A stretch of 64,000 nucleotides of DNA, from NCBI RefSeq assembly GCF_013409365.1, contig NZ_JACCBA010000001.1, forward strand, positions 8,866,001 through 8,930,000, read 5' to 3'. This document shows positions 38,478 to 52,715 of the stretch, piece after piece (the stretch's first letter is position 1; each line of letters starts with the position of its first letter). The position numbers were made by a program, and so were the translations under genes. The notes beneath the pieces were generated by a model. The model was not told the DNA's origin. It did not search any database and saw only the letters and a list, made by a program, of their open reading frames with translations. The DNA is from Actinomadura luteofluorescens. Its GTDB lineage: Bacteria; Actinomycetota; Actinomycetes; Streptosporangiales; Streptosporangiaceae.

Positions 38478-38496
38478 TTGAGAACTCAACAGCGTG
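38478..38496 (+). repeat. rrn leader box, copy 1 (antitermination/processing motif)
   Basis: TTGAGAACTCAACAGCGTG. A close copy, TTGAGAACTGCACAGTGGA, is in the 16S-23S spacer (40509-40527), and a diverged one, TTGATAACTGAATTTT, is before 5S (43844-43859). Repetition at the same place before each rRNA suggests box A-like antitermination or processing signals. Confidence 0.6.
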
Positions 38497-38679
38497 TTAA
38501 AAGCCAGTGCCTTTATCGGCTCGGTCATTGATTGGCCGGGTCGCCCCGTGCCGCCCTGCTTTGTGGGGTGGTGGGGATTTCTTTGAGGCAATGCCGTCCC
38601 CTTTGTGGGGATGGTGATGCTGGGATTGTTTCCTGAGGTTTGGCTGGTCGGGGTTCGCCCCCTGGCTGGTCGTTGGACC

Positions 38680-43758
<5,079 letters not shown>

Positions 43759-43914
43759 ACTGAACGTTCAGAGTGAATTGCTGCGAGAAATTGTTCGCGT
43801 CCCTGTGTGGTTCCCAGGAAACAACTGGGTTCCCGTGTGTTGTTGATAACTGAATTTTTTCGAGCCGAATGGTTCGGACGTGGATTTGCCCACCTGCGGG
43901 TGGTGCGTTTAGAC

Positions 43915-44032
43915 GTTCGGTGGTTTTGGCGAGGGGGAAACACCCGGTCCCATCCCGAACCCGGAAGTTAAGCCCTTCAGCGCCGATGGTACTGCATGGG
44001 AGACCGTGTGGGAGAGTAGGACACCGCCGGAC
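43915..44032 (+). rRNA. rrf: 5S ribosomal RNA
   Basis: About 118 bases. The terminal helix is GTTCGGTGG paired with CCGCCGGAC; CCGAACCCGGAAGTTAAGCC and GGGAGAGTAGGACACCGCC are standard 5S sequences. Ends are within one or two bases. Confidence 0.95.
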
Positions 44033-44041
44033 ACATATTGC

Positions 44042-44074
44042 AGAAAGGCCCCGCCGTTACGGCGGGGCCTTTCT
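44042..44074 (+). terminator. rRNA operon terminator
   Basis: AGAAAGGCCCCGCCG and CGGCGGGGCCTTTCT form a perfect 15-bp stem with a TTA loop, ten bases after 5S, ending in a TTTCT tract. Confidence 0.92.
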
Positions 44075-44203
44075 CATTTCACCGGGCGTCGTGGGTGGAT
44101 GAGGGCCGCCGCGCCGGCATTGAGGATTTTGCGCTCAGTGGCGGCGGGGAGTTCTTCGACCTCGTCTCGCCGTCCGTGTGGGGGCCCCTGACGTCCGGGC
44201 GGG

Positions 44204-44812
44204 TCAGCGGCCGAGCTCCCGGTCGAGCGTGGCGGCCCACTGGCCGAGCAGGCGGGTACGGCGTGCCGAGTCGTCGGTGAGGAGATCGGCCAGGCCGAGG
44301 CCGCGGACCAGGTCGAGGGTCGCCTGGACCGTCTCCCGGACGCCGGGAACCGACTCGTCCGCGCCGAGGGCCTCGACGGTGAGGCGGTGCGCCTCGCGTC
44401 CGACCCGCGCCTCCAGCGGGACGACCTGCGCCCGGAGCTGCTCGTCCGAACTGGCCGCGACCCAGAGCTGGAGCGCGGCGCGGAAGAGCGGGGTCGTGTA
44501 CATCTCGCCGAGGAGCGTGACGACGTCCAGCGTGGAGGGGCGGCGGTCGGCGAGCGTGTCCAGGCGTTCGCGCATCTGCGCCATCCGCACGTCCGAGCCG
44601 TACTCGACGGCCGCCGTCACGAGCTCTTCGCGCGTGCGGAAGTGGTGCTGGGCGGCGCCCCGGGAGACGCCCGCGCGTTCGGCGACCACCGCCACCGTCG
44701 TGCCCGCCCAGCCCGCGGAGGCGAGGCAGCCGATGGCGGCCTCCAGGAGGCGCTGCCGCGTGGCGCGGCTGCGGTCCTGCTGCGGTTCGCGGGGGATTGC
44801 CTGCGCGGTCAT
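44204..44812 (-). CDS. TetR-family transcriptional regulator
   Basis: A 202-residue regulator. The helix-turn-helix is AGTTVAVVAERAGVSRGAAQHHFRTREELV; the remaining helices form the ligand domain. It is divergent from the AtuA-carboxylase-dehydrogenase operon, so its ligand is probably an acyl-CoA from that pathway. ATG 44812 has a GAGGA site; an earlier in-frame start at 44866 would lie in the operator region. Overall architecture resembles regulators of acyl-CoA catabolism. Confidence 0.9.
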   Translation of the reverse strand: MTAQAIPREPQQDRSRATRQRLLEAAIGCLASAGWAGTTVAVVAERAGVSRGAAQHHFRTREELVTAAVEYGSDVRMAQMRERLDTLADRRPSTLDVVTLLGEMYTTPLFRAALQLWVAASSDEQLRAQVVPLEARVGREAHRLTVEALGADESVPGVRETVQATLDLVRGLGLADLLTDDSARRTRLLGQWAATLDRELGR

Positions 44813-44863
44813 GGAGTCCTCGGGTCGGTGGCCTCCAGTCAACCAAACGATCAGGCGAAGAAA

Positions 44864-44879
44864 CAATCATGCACGATTG
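44864..44879. promoter_or_regulatory. Probable TetR operator
   Basis: CAATCATGCACGATTG is a 16-bp palindrome with one mismatched pair, in the 100-base gap between the divergent tetR and atuA-like genes. A related half site, CGATCAG, lies upstream. Confidence 0.6.
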
Positions 44880-44912
44880 ATTTTTTAGGGAGGGGCTGGC
44901 AGGGTTCAGGCC

Positions 44913-46625
44913 ATGAGCCAACCGCTGCGGGTCGGTAACGCCTCGGGCTTCTACGGCGACCGCTTCTCCGCGGTGCGGGAGATGCTGGAGGGCGGGCCGC
45001 TGGACGTCCTCACCGGCGACTACCTGGCCGAGTTGACCATGCTGATCCTCGGGCGCGGGAAGATGAAGGACCCGGACGCCGGGTACGCCGCGACGTTCCT
45101 GCGGCAGATGGAGGAGTCCCTCGGCCTGGCCGTGGAGCGCGGCACCGCGATCGTCGCCAACGCCGGCGGGCTCAACCCGCGGGGGCTGGCGGAACGGTTG
45201 CGCGAGCTGGCCGCGCGGCTCGGGATCGACGTGCGGATCGCCCACGTGGAGGGCGACGACCTGCTGCCCCGGGCGAAGGAGCTCGGCCTGGCGGACGCTC
45301 GCCACGGGCGGCCGCTCACCGCCAACGCGTACCTGGGCGCCTGGGGGATCGCCGAGTGCCTGCGGGCCGGCGCCGACGTGGTGGTGACCGGGCGCGTCAC
45401 CGACGCGTCGCTGGTCGTCGGCCCCGCCGCCGCGCGTTTCGGCTGGGCGCGGGACGACTGGGACGCACTCGCCGGCGCGACGGTCGCCGGGCACGTCCTG
45501 GAGTGCGGCGCGCAGGCGACCGGCGGCAACTACGCCTTCTTCCAAGAAATCTACAATGTAAAGGCGCCGGGCTTTCCGATCGCCGAGATCCATCCCGACG
45601 GCTCCAGCGTGATCACCAAGCATGACGGGACGGGCGGCGCCGTGACGGTCGGGACGGTCACGGCCCAGCTGCTGTACGAGATCGGCGCGCCGTCCTACGC
45701 CGGCCCGGACGTGACGACGAGGTTCGACACGATCGCGCTGGAGCAGGACGGGCCCGACCGGGTGCGGATCAGCGGCGTCCGGGGCGTCCCGCCGCCGCCG
45801 TCCACCAAGGTGTGCCTGAACCATCTCGGCGGCCACCGCAACGAGATGACCTTCGTCCTCACGGGCCTGGACATCGAGGCCAAGGCCGAGCTCGCGAAGG
45901 CGCAGCTGGAGGCCGCGTTCGCGGAGGCCCGGCCGGCCCGCGTCGAATGGACGCTCATCGGGGCCCCCGGTCCGGACCCGGCCACACAGGGGGAGGCCGC
46001 CGCCCTGCTCCGCTGCGCCGTCCTCGACCCGGACCCGGAGAAGGTCGGCCGCGCCTTCAGCGGCGCCGTCGTGGAACTGGCCCTCGCCGGATACCCGGGC
46101 TTCACGATGACCTCCCCGCCCGGCAAGGGCGGCCCCTACGGCGTCTACACGCCCGCCTACGTCCCGAACGAGGCCGTCGAGCAGGTCGCGGTGACCCACG
46201 AGGGCGAGCGCATCACCGTCCCGCCCGCCCCTGTCGTGCGCAACCTCGGCATCTCCGCCGAGTCTCCGCCCACGGGGGACGTCCCGCCGGGCGCCACCGT
46301 CCGCGCACCGCTCGGCCGTGTCGCCGGGGCGCGGAGCGGGGACAAGGGCGGGGACGCCAACATCGGCGTCTGGGCCCGGACGGACGCGCAGTGGCGCTGG
46401 CTGGAGCCGTTCCTGACCACCGAAAGGCTCCGCGTGCTGCTGCCGGAGACACGCGAGCACACCGTCCGCCGGCACGTGCTGCCCAACCTCCGCGCGGTGA
46501 ACTTCGTCGTCGAAGGGCTGCTGCAGGAGGGCGTGTCCGCCTCGACCCGGTTCGACCCGCAGGGCAAGGCCCTGGGGGAGTGGCTGCGGTCCCGCCTCGT
46601 CGACATCCCGGAGGCAGTCCTGTGA
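44913..46625 (+). CDS. Acyclic terpene utilization AtuA-like protein (DUF1446)
   Basis: A 570-residue protein of the AtuA family, named from the citronellol/geraniol pathway of Pseudomonas. Visible family parts are VGNASGFYGDRFSAVREML, GTAIVANAGGLNPRGLAE, ADVVVTGRVTDASLVVGPA and ECGAQATGGNYAFF. A C-terminal domain (ARSGDKGGDANIGVWART) matches the AtuA-associated C-terminal module. The biochemical step is unproven. It leads an operon with acyl-CoA carboxylase and acyl-CoA dehydrogenase; the stop overlaps the next start (GTGA). Confidence 0.9.
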   Translation: MSQPLRVGNASGFYGDRFSAVREMLEGGPLDVLTGDYLAELTMLILGRGKMKDPDAGYAATFLRQMEESLGLAVERGTAIVANAGGLNPRGLAERLRELAARLGIDVRIAHVEGDDLLPRAKELGLADARHGRPLTANAYLGAWGIAECLRAGADVVVTGRVTDASLVVGPAAARFGWARDDWDALAGATVAGHVLECGAQATGGNYAFFQEIYNVKAPGFPIAEIHPDGSSVITKHDGTGGAVTVGTVTAQLLYEIGAPSYAGPDVTTRFDTIALEQDGPDRVRISGVRGVPPPPSTKVCLNHLGGHRNEMTFVLTGLDIEAKAELAKAQLEAAFAEARPARVEWTLIGAPGPDPATQGEAAALLRCAVLDPDPEKVGRAFSGAVVELALAGYPGFTMTSPPGKGGPYGVYTPAYVPNEAVEQVAVTHEGERITVPPAPVVRNLGISAESPPTGDVPPGATVRAPLGRVAGARSGDKGGDANIGVWARTDAQWRWLEPFLTTERLRVLLPETREHTVRRHVLPNLRAVNFVVEGLLQEGVSASTRFDPQGKALGEWLRSRLVDIPEAVL

Positions 46626-48215
46626 CCCTCAAGAGCACCCTGGACGCGCGGAGCCCGGAGTACCGGGAGCGCCGCGCGGCCATGCTGGAGAAGCTGGCGG
46701 CGCTGGACGCCGAGCACGCCAAAGCGCTGGAGGGCGGTGGTGAGAAGTACGTCGCGCGGCACCGCGGGCGCGGCAAGCTGCTGGCGCGCGAGCGCATCGA
46801 GCTGCTGCTCGACCCCGACTCGCCGTTCCTCGAACTGAGCCCCCTCGCCGCGTGGGGGAGCGACTTCCCGGTCGGCGCGAGCGTCGTCACCGGCATCGGC
46901 GTCGTCGAGGGCGTCGAGTGCGTGATCGTGGCGAACGACCCGACGGTGCGGGGCGGGTCCAGCAACCCGTGGACGGTGAAGAAGAGCTTCCGGGCGTCCG
47001 ACATCGCGCTGGAGAACCGGCTGCCCGTCATCAACCTGGTCGAGTCGGGCGGCGCGGACCTGCCGACGCAGAAGGAGATCTTCATCCCGGGAGGCCGCAT
47101 GTTCCGCGACCTTACCCGGCTGTCGGCCGCGGGGATCCCGACGATCGCGCTCGTGTTCGGCAACTCCACGGCGGGCGGCGCCTACATCCCGGGGATGTGC
47201 GACCACGTCGTCATGGTCAAGGAGCGCGCGAAGGTGTTCCTCGGCGGTCCGCCGCTGGTGAAGATGGCGACCGGCGAGGAGGCCGACGACGAGGAGCTCG
47301 GCGGCGCCGAGATGCACGCCCGCGCCTCCGGCCCTCGCCGACTACATGGCGGCGGACGAGGCGGACGCGCTGCGGCTCGGGCGCCAGATCGTCGCGAACC
47401 TCAACCACCGCAGGCTCGGCCCCGCGCCCGGCCCGGTGGAGGAGCCGCTGTACGACGCCGAGGAGCTGGCCGGGATCGTCCCCGAGGACCTGAAGGTCCC
47501 GTTCGACCCGCGCGAGGTCATCGCACGGATCGCCGACGGTTCGCGGTTCGACGAGTTCAAGCCGCTGTACGGCACGAGCCTGGTCACCGGCTGGACGCGC
47601 GTCCACGGCTACCCGATCGGGATCCTCGCCAACGCGCAGGGCGTCCTGTTCGGGGACGAGGCGCAGAAGGCGGCGCAGTTCATCCAGCTCGCCAACCAGA
47701 GCGACACCCCGCTGCTGTTCCTGCACAACACGACCGGCTACATGGTCGGCAGGGAGTACGAGCAGGCCGGGATCATCAAGCACGGCGCCCTGATGATCAA
47801 CGCGGTGGCCAACAGCAGGGTCCCGCACATCTCGATCGTCATGGGCGCCTCGTACGGGGCGGGCAACTACGGCATGTGCGGCCGCGCGTACGACCCGCGG
47901 TTCCTGTTCGCCTGGCCGAGCGCCAAGTCGGCGGTGATGGGGCCGCAGCAGCTCGCGGGCGTCCTGTCGATCGTGGCGCGGCAGGCGGCGCAGGCGCGCG
48001 GGCAGGCCTACGACGAGGACCAGGACCGCGCGATGCGGGAGATGGTCGAGGCGCAGATCGAGGCCGAGTCGCTGCCGTTCTTCCTGTCCGGGCGGCTCTA
48101 CGACGACGGGGTGATCGACCCCCGCGACACCCGGACCGTCCTCGGCCTGTGCCTGTCCGCCGTCCACAACGCGCCCGTGCGCGGCGCCGAGGGCTTCGGC
48201 GTCTTCCGGATGTGA
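46622..48215 (+). pseudogene. Acyl-CoA carboxylase beta (carboxyltransferase) subunit, frameshifted
   Basis: Carboxyltransferase subunit that moves CO2 from carboxybiotin to an acyl-CoA (methylcrotonyl/geranyl-CoA type). The N-terminal half (VTLKSTLDARSPEYRERR to MHARASG) is in the frame of GTG 46622; the C-terminal half (ADYMAADEADALRLG to GAEGFGVFRM) is one frame over. The join is at GGCCCTCGCC (47331-47340): one extra C relative to the expected GGCCTCGCC would explain it. Both halves are otherwise intact, with VESGGADLP, GNSTAGGAYIPGM and VMGASYGAGNYGM. A genuine mutation or a sequencing error cannot be told apart here. Without the extra base the protein would be about 530 residues. Confidence 0.88.
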
Positions 48216-48223
48216 GTGTCGAA

Positions 48224-50185
48224 ATGATCAACAGAGTGCTGGTCGCCAACCGCGGCGAGATCGCCCGCCGCGTCCTGCGGGCCTGCCGGGACCTCGGCGT
48301 CGGGACGGTCGCCGTCCACTCCGACCCCGACGCCGGCGCGCCGCACGTGCGGGAGGCGGACGTGGCCGGGCGGCTGCCCGGGGCGTCCCCCGCGGAGACG
48401 TACCTGTCGGTGGAGCGGCTCCTCGCCGTGGCGAGGAGCGCCGGGGCCGACGCCGTCCATCCGGGCTACGGGTTCCTGTCGGAGAACGCGGACTTCGCGC
48501 GGGCCGTCGTCGACGCGGGCCTGACCTGGATCGGCCCGCCGCCCGAGGCGATCGCCGCGATGGGCTCCAAGATCGAGGCCAAGAAGCTGATGGCCGCGGC
48601 GGGCGTCCCGGTGCTGCCCGAGCTCGACCCCGCCGGGGCCGGCGCCGCGGACCTGCCGCTGCTGGTCAAGGCGTCCGCGGGCGGTGGGGGGCGCGGCATG
48701 CGCGTCGTCCGGGCGCCGGAGGAGCTGGCGGACGCCGTCGCGAGCGGGCGCAGGGAGGCGGAGTCCGCGTTCGGCGACCCGACCGTGTTCTGCGAGCCGC
48801 TCCTGGAGGACGCGCGCCACATCGAGGTGCAGATCCTCGCCGACGCGCACGGGACGGTCTGGACGCTCGGCGAGCGCGAGTGCTCGATCCAGCGCCGCCA
48901 CCAGAAGATCGTCGAGGAGTCGCCGTCCCCGGCCGTCGGTCCCGAGCTGCGCGCGCGGCTGTGCGGCGCGGCGGAGAGCGCGGCGCGCGCCATCGGGTAC
49001 ACCGGCGCGGGCACGGTCGAGTTCATGCTGGCGCGCGACGGCCGCTTCTACTTCCTCGAGGTCAACACCCGGCTCCAGGTCGAGCACCCGGTCACCGAGT
49101 GCGTGTACGGGGTGGACCTCGTCCGGTTGCAGATCGAGGTCGCCGAGGGCGGCCGCCTGCCGCAGTCGCCGCCGGAGCCGCGCGGCCACGCCATCGAGGT
49201 GCGCCTGTACGCCGAGGACCCCGCGCGGGACTGGCGGCCCGCCGGCGGCGCGCTGCACACCTTCGAGGTGCCGGGGGTGGACGCCGAGTTCGCCGTGCCC
49301 GCCGGGTACGGGCTGCGGCTCGACAGCGGTGTGGAGAGCGGCGCCGAGGTCGGCGTCCACTACGACCCGATGCTCGCCAAGACGATCGCGTGGGCGCCGT
49401 CCCGCGGCGCCGCTGCGCGCAGGCTGGCGGCCGCGCTGCGCGGCGCCCGCATCCACGGCCTCACCACCAACCGCGACCTGCTCGTCCGGATCCTGGAGGA
49501 GCCGGCGTTCCTCGACGGCGACACCGACACCGGCTATCTCGACCGGGTCGGCCTCGGCACCCTCGCCGCGCCGCTGGCGGACGAGGCCGCGGTCCGGGTC
49601 GGCGCGCTGGCCGCCGCGCTCGCCCAGGCCGCCGCGAACCGGGCGGGCGCCTCAGTGCTCGGCGGCCTCCCGTCGGGCTGGCGCAACGTGCGGTCCCAGC
49701 CGCAGCGCAGGACGTTCCAGGGGCCGGACGGCCCGGTGGACGTCGACTACCGGCTGGACAGGAGCGGCCTGACCTCCGAACTGTGCCCGGGCACGTCGCT
49801 GCTGTCCGCCGCGCCGGATCGTGTCGTCCTCGACCACGACGGCCTCCGCGAGACCTTCACCGTGACCGCCGCCGGGGACGCCGTGCACGTCGACTCCCGC
49901 CTTGGCCCGGTCACGCTCGTCGCCGTCCCGCGCTTCGCAGACCCGAGCGGCCGGATCGCCCCGGGCTCCCTCCTGGCCCCCATGCCCGGCACCGTCGTCC
50001 GCGTCGAGACCGGACCGGGCGCTGAGGTCGCCGAGGGGCAGACCCTCGTCGTCCTGGAGGCGATGAAGATGGAGCACCGCATCGCCGCGCCGTCGGCCGG
50101 AACGGTCACGGAACTGAACGTCACCGCGGGGCAGCAGGTCGAGTCCGGCGCCGTCCTCGCCGTCATCGAAGGGACCCCCGAATGA
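48224..50185 (+). CDS. Acyl-CoA carboxylase alpha subunit (biotin carboxylase + biotin carrier)
   Basis: A 653-residue protein that carboxylates biotin with ATP and bicarbonate. The biotin carboxylase part starts INRVLVANRGEIARRVLRAC and has the ATP loop KASAGGGGRGMRVV, EKCSIQRRHQK-type ERECSIQRRHQKIVE and EVNTRLQVEHPVTE. The C-terminal carrier domain has the biotin lysine in EAMKMEH. ATG 48224 is chosen; GTG 48212 overlapping the beta stop (GTGA) is an equally possible start, adding four residues. It works with the adjacent beta subunit. Confidence 0.95.
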   Translation: MINRVLVANRGEIARRVLRACRDLGVGTVAVHSDPDAGAPHVREADVAGRLPGASPAETYLSVERLLAVARSAGADAVHPGYGFLSENADFARAVVDAGLTWIGPPPEAIAAMGSKIEAKKLMAAAGVPVLPELDPAGAGAADLPLLVKASAGGGGRGMRVVRAPEELADAVASGRREAESAFGDPTVFCEPLLEDARHIEVQILADAHGTVWTLGERECSIQRRHQKIVEESPSPAVGPELRARLCGAAESAARAIGYTGAGTVEFMLARDGRFYFLEVNTRLQVEHPVTECVYGVDLVRLQIEVAEGGRLPQSPPEPRGHAIEVRLYAEDPARDWRPAGGALHTFEVPGVDAEFAVPAGYGLRLDSGVESGAEVGVHYDPMLAKTIAWAPSRGAAARRLAAALRGARIHGLTTNRDLLVRILEEPAFLDGDTDTGYLDRVGLGTLAAPLADEAAVRVGALAAALAQAAANRAGASVLGGLPSGWRNVRSQPQRRTFQGPDGPVDVDYRLDRSGLTSELCPGTSLLSAAPDRVVLDHDGLRETFTVTAAGDAVHVDSRLGPVTLVAVPRFADPSGRIAPGSLLAPMPGTVVRVETGPGAEVAEGQTLVVLEAMKMEHRIAAPSAGTVTELNVTAGQQVESGAVLAVIEGTPE

Positions 50186-51336
50186 GCTTCGTCGAGACCG
50201 AGGAACGGCGGGCCCTGCGCGACGCCGTCGCCGAACTGGGCGGCAAGTACGGCTCCTCCTACTACGTGGAGAAGGCCAAGTCCGGCCAGAAGACCGACGA
50301 GCTGTGGGCCGAGGCGGGGCGGCTCGGCTACCTGGGCGTCAACGTGCCGGAGGAGTACGGCGGCGGAGGCGGCGGCATCGGCGACCTCGCCGCCGTGTGC
50401 GAGGAGCTGGCCGCCGCGGGCTGCCCGCTGCTGCTCATGGTCGTGTCCCCGGCGATCTGCGCGACGATCATCGCCCGGTCCGGCACGCGGGACCAGCGCG
50501 AGCACTGGCTGCCGCGCTTCGCCGACGGCTCGGTGAAGATGGCGTTCGCGATCACCGAGCCCGACGCCGGCTCCAACGCGCACCGCATCACCACCACGGC
50601 GCGCCGCGACGGCGACGGGTGGGCGCTGAACGGCCAGAAGACGTTCATCTCCGGCGTGGACGAGGCGGACGCGGTGCTGTTCGTCTCCCGCACGCAGGAC
50701 CAGAAGGGCAACCTGCGGCCGTCGCTGTTCATCGTCCCGACCGCCGCTCCCGGCTTCACCTTCGCCCCCATCGACATGGAGATCGTGTCGCCGGAGAAGC
50801 AGTTCGTATGCCATCTCGACGACGTCCGGCTGCCCTACGACGCGCTCGTCGGCGACGAGGACGGCGGACTGCTGCAGCTGTTCGCCGGCCTCAACCCCGA
50901 GCGCATCATGGCCGCGGCGATGGGCGCCGGGATCGGCCGCCTCGCGCTCGGCAAGGCGGTCGGTTACGCCGGGTCCCGGCAGGTGTTCCGGACGCCGATC
51001 GGCGCGCACCAGGGCCTCGCGCACCCGCTCGCCGCCGCCAAGATCGAGCTGGAGCTGGCCCGGCTGATGGGGCAGAAGGCCGCCTGGCTCTACGACGAGG
51101 GCGACGACACGGGCGCCGGCGAGGCGGCGAACATGGCCAAGTACGCCACCGCCGAGGCCGCGATCCACTGCGTCGACCAGGCCATCCAGACCCACGGCGG
51201 CAACGGGCTCACGACCGAGTACGGCGTCGGGATGCTCGCCGGGGTCGTCCGGCTCATGCGCATCGCCCCGGTCAGCCGCGAGATGATCCTCAACTACGTC
51301 GCGCAGCACTCGCTGGGGCTGCCGAAGTCCTACTGA
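50182..51336 (+). CDS. Acyl-CoA dehydrogenase
   Basis: A 384-residue FAD enzyme that forms the alpha-beta double bond of an acyl-CoA. FAITEPDAGSNAHRITTTA binds FAD and substrate, QVFRTPIGAHQGLAHPLA is the central motif and QTHGGNGLTTEYGV the late one. The usual C-terminal catalytic Glu position reads APVSRE, whereas GLNPERIMAAAMG has a Glu where isovaleryl-/long-chain enzymes keep their base. It overlaps the alpha-carboxylase stop (ATGA). It may feed the carboxylase in a branched-chain or terpene-like pathway. Confidence 0.93.
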   Translation: MSFVETEERRALRDAVAELGGKYGSSYYVEKAKSGQKTDELWAEAGRLGYLGVNVPEEYGGGGGGIGDLAAVCEELAAAGCPLLLMVVSPAICATIIARSGTRDQREHWLPRFADGSVKMAFAITEPDAGSNAHRITTTARRDGDGWALNGQKTFISGVDEADAVLFVSRTQDQKGNLRPSLFIVPTAAPGFTFAPIDMEIVSPEKQFVCHLDDVRLPYDALVGDEDGGLLQLFAGLNPERIMAAAMGAGIGRLALGKAVGYAGSRQVFRTPIGAHQGLAHPLAAAKIELELARLMGQKAAWLYDEGDDTGAGEAANMAKYATAEAAIHCVDQAIQTHGGNGLTTEYGVGMLAGVVRLMRIAPVSREMILNYVAQHSLGLPKSY

Positions 51337-51429
51337 CGATTACGGTGGCGGCGCCGGTCCGGGCGGCCTAGACTCCTGCCCGTTCCCGCGCTTTGATCAA
51401 AAATGAAGATCGCGACCTGAGGGACTCAC

Positions 51430-52566
51430 GTGTACGGTCCGCCACCCGTTCCGCTGCCCGCCGCCGAGCCCGTGCCGCCCGCGCCGCCTCCCGCCGCGGC
51501 CCCGCGCGGCCGCCGCCTGGCGGCCTGGGGCATCGACACCGCCCTCCTCGGCGGGGCCGCGATCCTCCTCGGCATGATGACGTGGGGACGGCTGAACGGG
51601 CTCCTCGGAGACGGGCTCTGGGGCGACGCCCTGTCGGCGGCGGGCGGGCTCCTGCTGTCCGGCGGCGACGTCCAGCAGGCCGCCGAGAACTTCGGCATGG
51701 GCATCTGGAACACGGTCGTCAGCGCCGTCGAGCAGGCGCTGCTCCTGCTCGTCCTGATCGAGTTCCTGCACCAGTTCGCGGGCCAGGCCTTCGCGGGCCG
51801 CACCCTCGGCAAGGCCGTGCTCGATCTGCGCGTGGAGAACGCCAGGTCCGCCAAGTCCAGGGCGCTGCGCCGTTCGCTGGTGACCACGGCGGGCGGCACC
51901 GGCCTCTACTGCACCGCGTGGATCCTCCTCCTGCACGGCCTCTTCTTCCTCTCCCTCGTCACCTGGCTGGCGGCCGTCGCGGTGTTCCTCGCCAACAGCG
52001 CGCCGACCCTCGTCGGCGCCCGCCGCCGCGCCCTTCCCGATGTGGTGGCGGGCACGGCTCTGGTCCGCGCGGACGGGTACCGGCGGGCCGCCGAGGCCGC
52101 GCGGCAGGGCGCCGTCCTCGCCTGGGACGGCACGCAGGCGGCGGGCCAGGTCGCGGGCCAGGCCGTCCGTGAGAACGCCGCCCGCATCGCCCAGGCCGAA
52201 TCGATGCAGCGCGCCCTGCAGTCGGAGCGCGCCCGGCAGATGCAGGACCTGGGCCGGCGGTCGGCCGCCCGGGTGCAGGGTGCGGTGCAGGGCGAACGAG
52301 CGCAGCAGGTCGGCGAGGCGGGCAGGCGCGCCGGCGGCCGGCTCAGGAACGCCTACCAGGAGCGCCGGGCCGCCCGGCGGCAGCCGCTGCCCCAGCAGCC
52401 GGAGCGGCCGGCTCTCCCTCCGCCCGCACCGCACTACGACCCCTACGCCCCGCCCGGCCAGTACATCCAGCCCGGACAGTACGGCCAACCCGGCCAGCCC
52501 GGCCAGCCCGGCCAGCCCGGCCAGTACGGCCCGCCCGGCCAGTACGAGCCGCCGCAGCAGCAGTAG
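51430..52566 (+). CDS. RDD-family membrane protein with Pro/Gln/Gly-rich tail
   Basis: A 378-residue protein. Residues 27-205 form an RDD domain (RGRRLAAWGIDTALLGGAAIL, GRTLGKAVLDLRV) with about four membrane helices. A charged helical stretch follows (about 215-320, rich in A/R/Q/E), then a low-complexity tail built from GQP and GQY units. Function unknown; RDD proteins are possible transporters or anchors. GTG 51430 has a TGAGGGA site. Confidence 0.82.
   Translation: MYGPPPVPLPAAEPVPPAPPPAAAPRGRRLAAWGIDTALLGGAAILLGMMTWGRLNGLLGDGLWGDALSAAGGLLLSGGDVQQAAENFGMGIWNTVVSAVEQALLLLVLIEFLHQFAGQAFAGRTLGKAVLDLRVENARSAKSRALRRSLVTTAGGTGLYCTAWILLLHGLFFLSLVTWLAAVAVFLANSAPTLVGARRRALPDVVAGTALVRADGYRRAAEAARQGAVLAWDGTQAAGQVAGQAVRENAARIAQAESMQRALQSERARQMQDLGRRSAARVQGAVQGERAQQVGEAGRRAGGRLRNAYQERRAARRQPLPQQPERPALPPPAPHYDPYAPPGQYIQPGQYGQPGQPGQPGQPGQYGPPGQYEPPQQQ
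52454..52550 (+). repeat. 9-base tandem repeats encoding GQP/GQY units
   Basis: Repeats of GGCCAGCCC and variants GGCCAGTAC code for the repeated Gly-Gln-Pro / Gly-Gln-Tyr tail of the RDD protein. Exact repeat number can vary by slippage. Confidence 0.75.
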
Positions 52567-52715
52567 CGGCGCAGAGCTTTCGCGGGGCCGACGAAGTCCT
52601 ACCGAATCCCCCCACCTCGCCCTTTGCTCACTCTTAGTAGTCATTACGTTACATAGAGCATGGGTCGGGGAGGATCGCTACGCAAGTATCGGATGCCGGA
52701 GCGAAAGGGATGATC

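Larger units (their letters stand above)
38106..38679 (+). promoter_or_regulatory. rRNA operon promoter and leader region
   Basis: About 570 bases with no gene. It holds two promoter candidates (38231-38259 and 38385-38414), a box with the sequence TTGAGAACTCAACAGCGTG (38478-38496) and, at 38661-38675, CCTGGC and GTTGG segments complementary to GCCAGG and CCAAC after the 16S gene (40210-40222). The last pair is likely the 16S processing stem. Short open frames here are in leader RNA and are not genes. Confidence 0.75.

Noticed and set aside
47331..47340. Programmed ribosomal frameshift in the carboxylase beta gene
   Set aside because: No slippery heptamer, no stop codon at the site and no adjacent pseudoknot seen; a single-base insertion or sequencing error is simpler.
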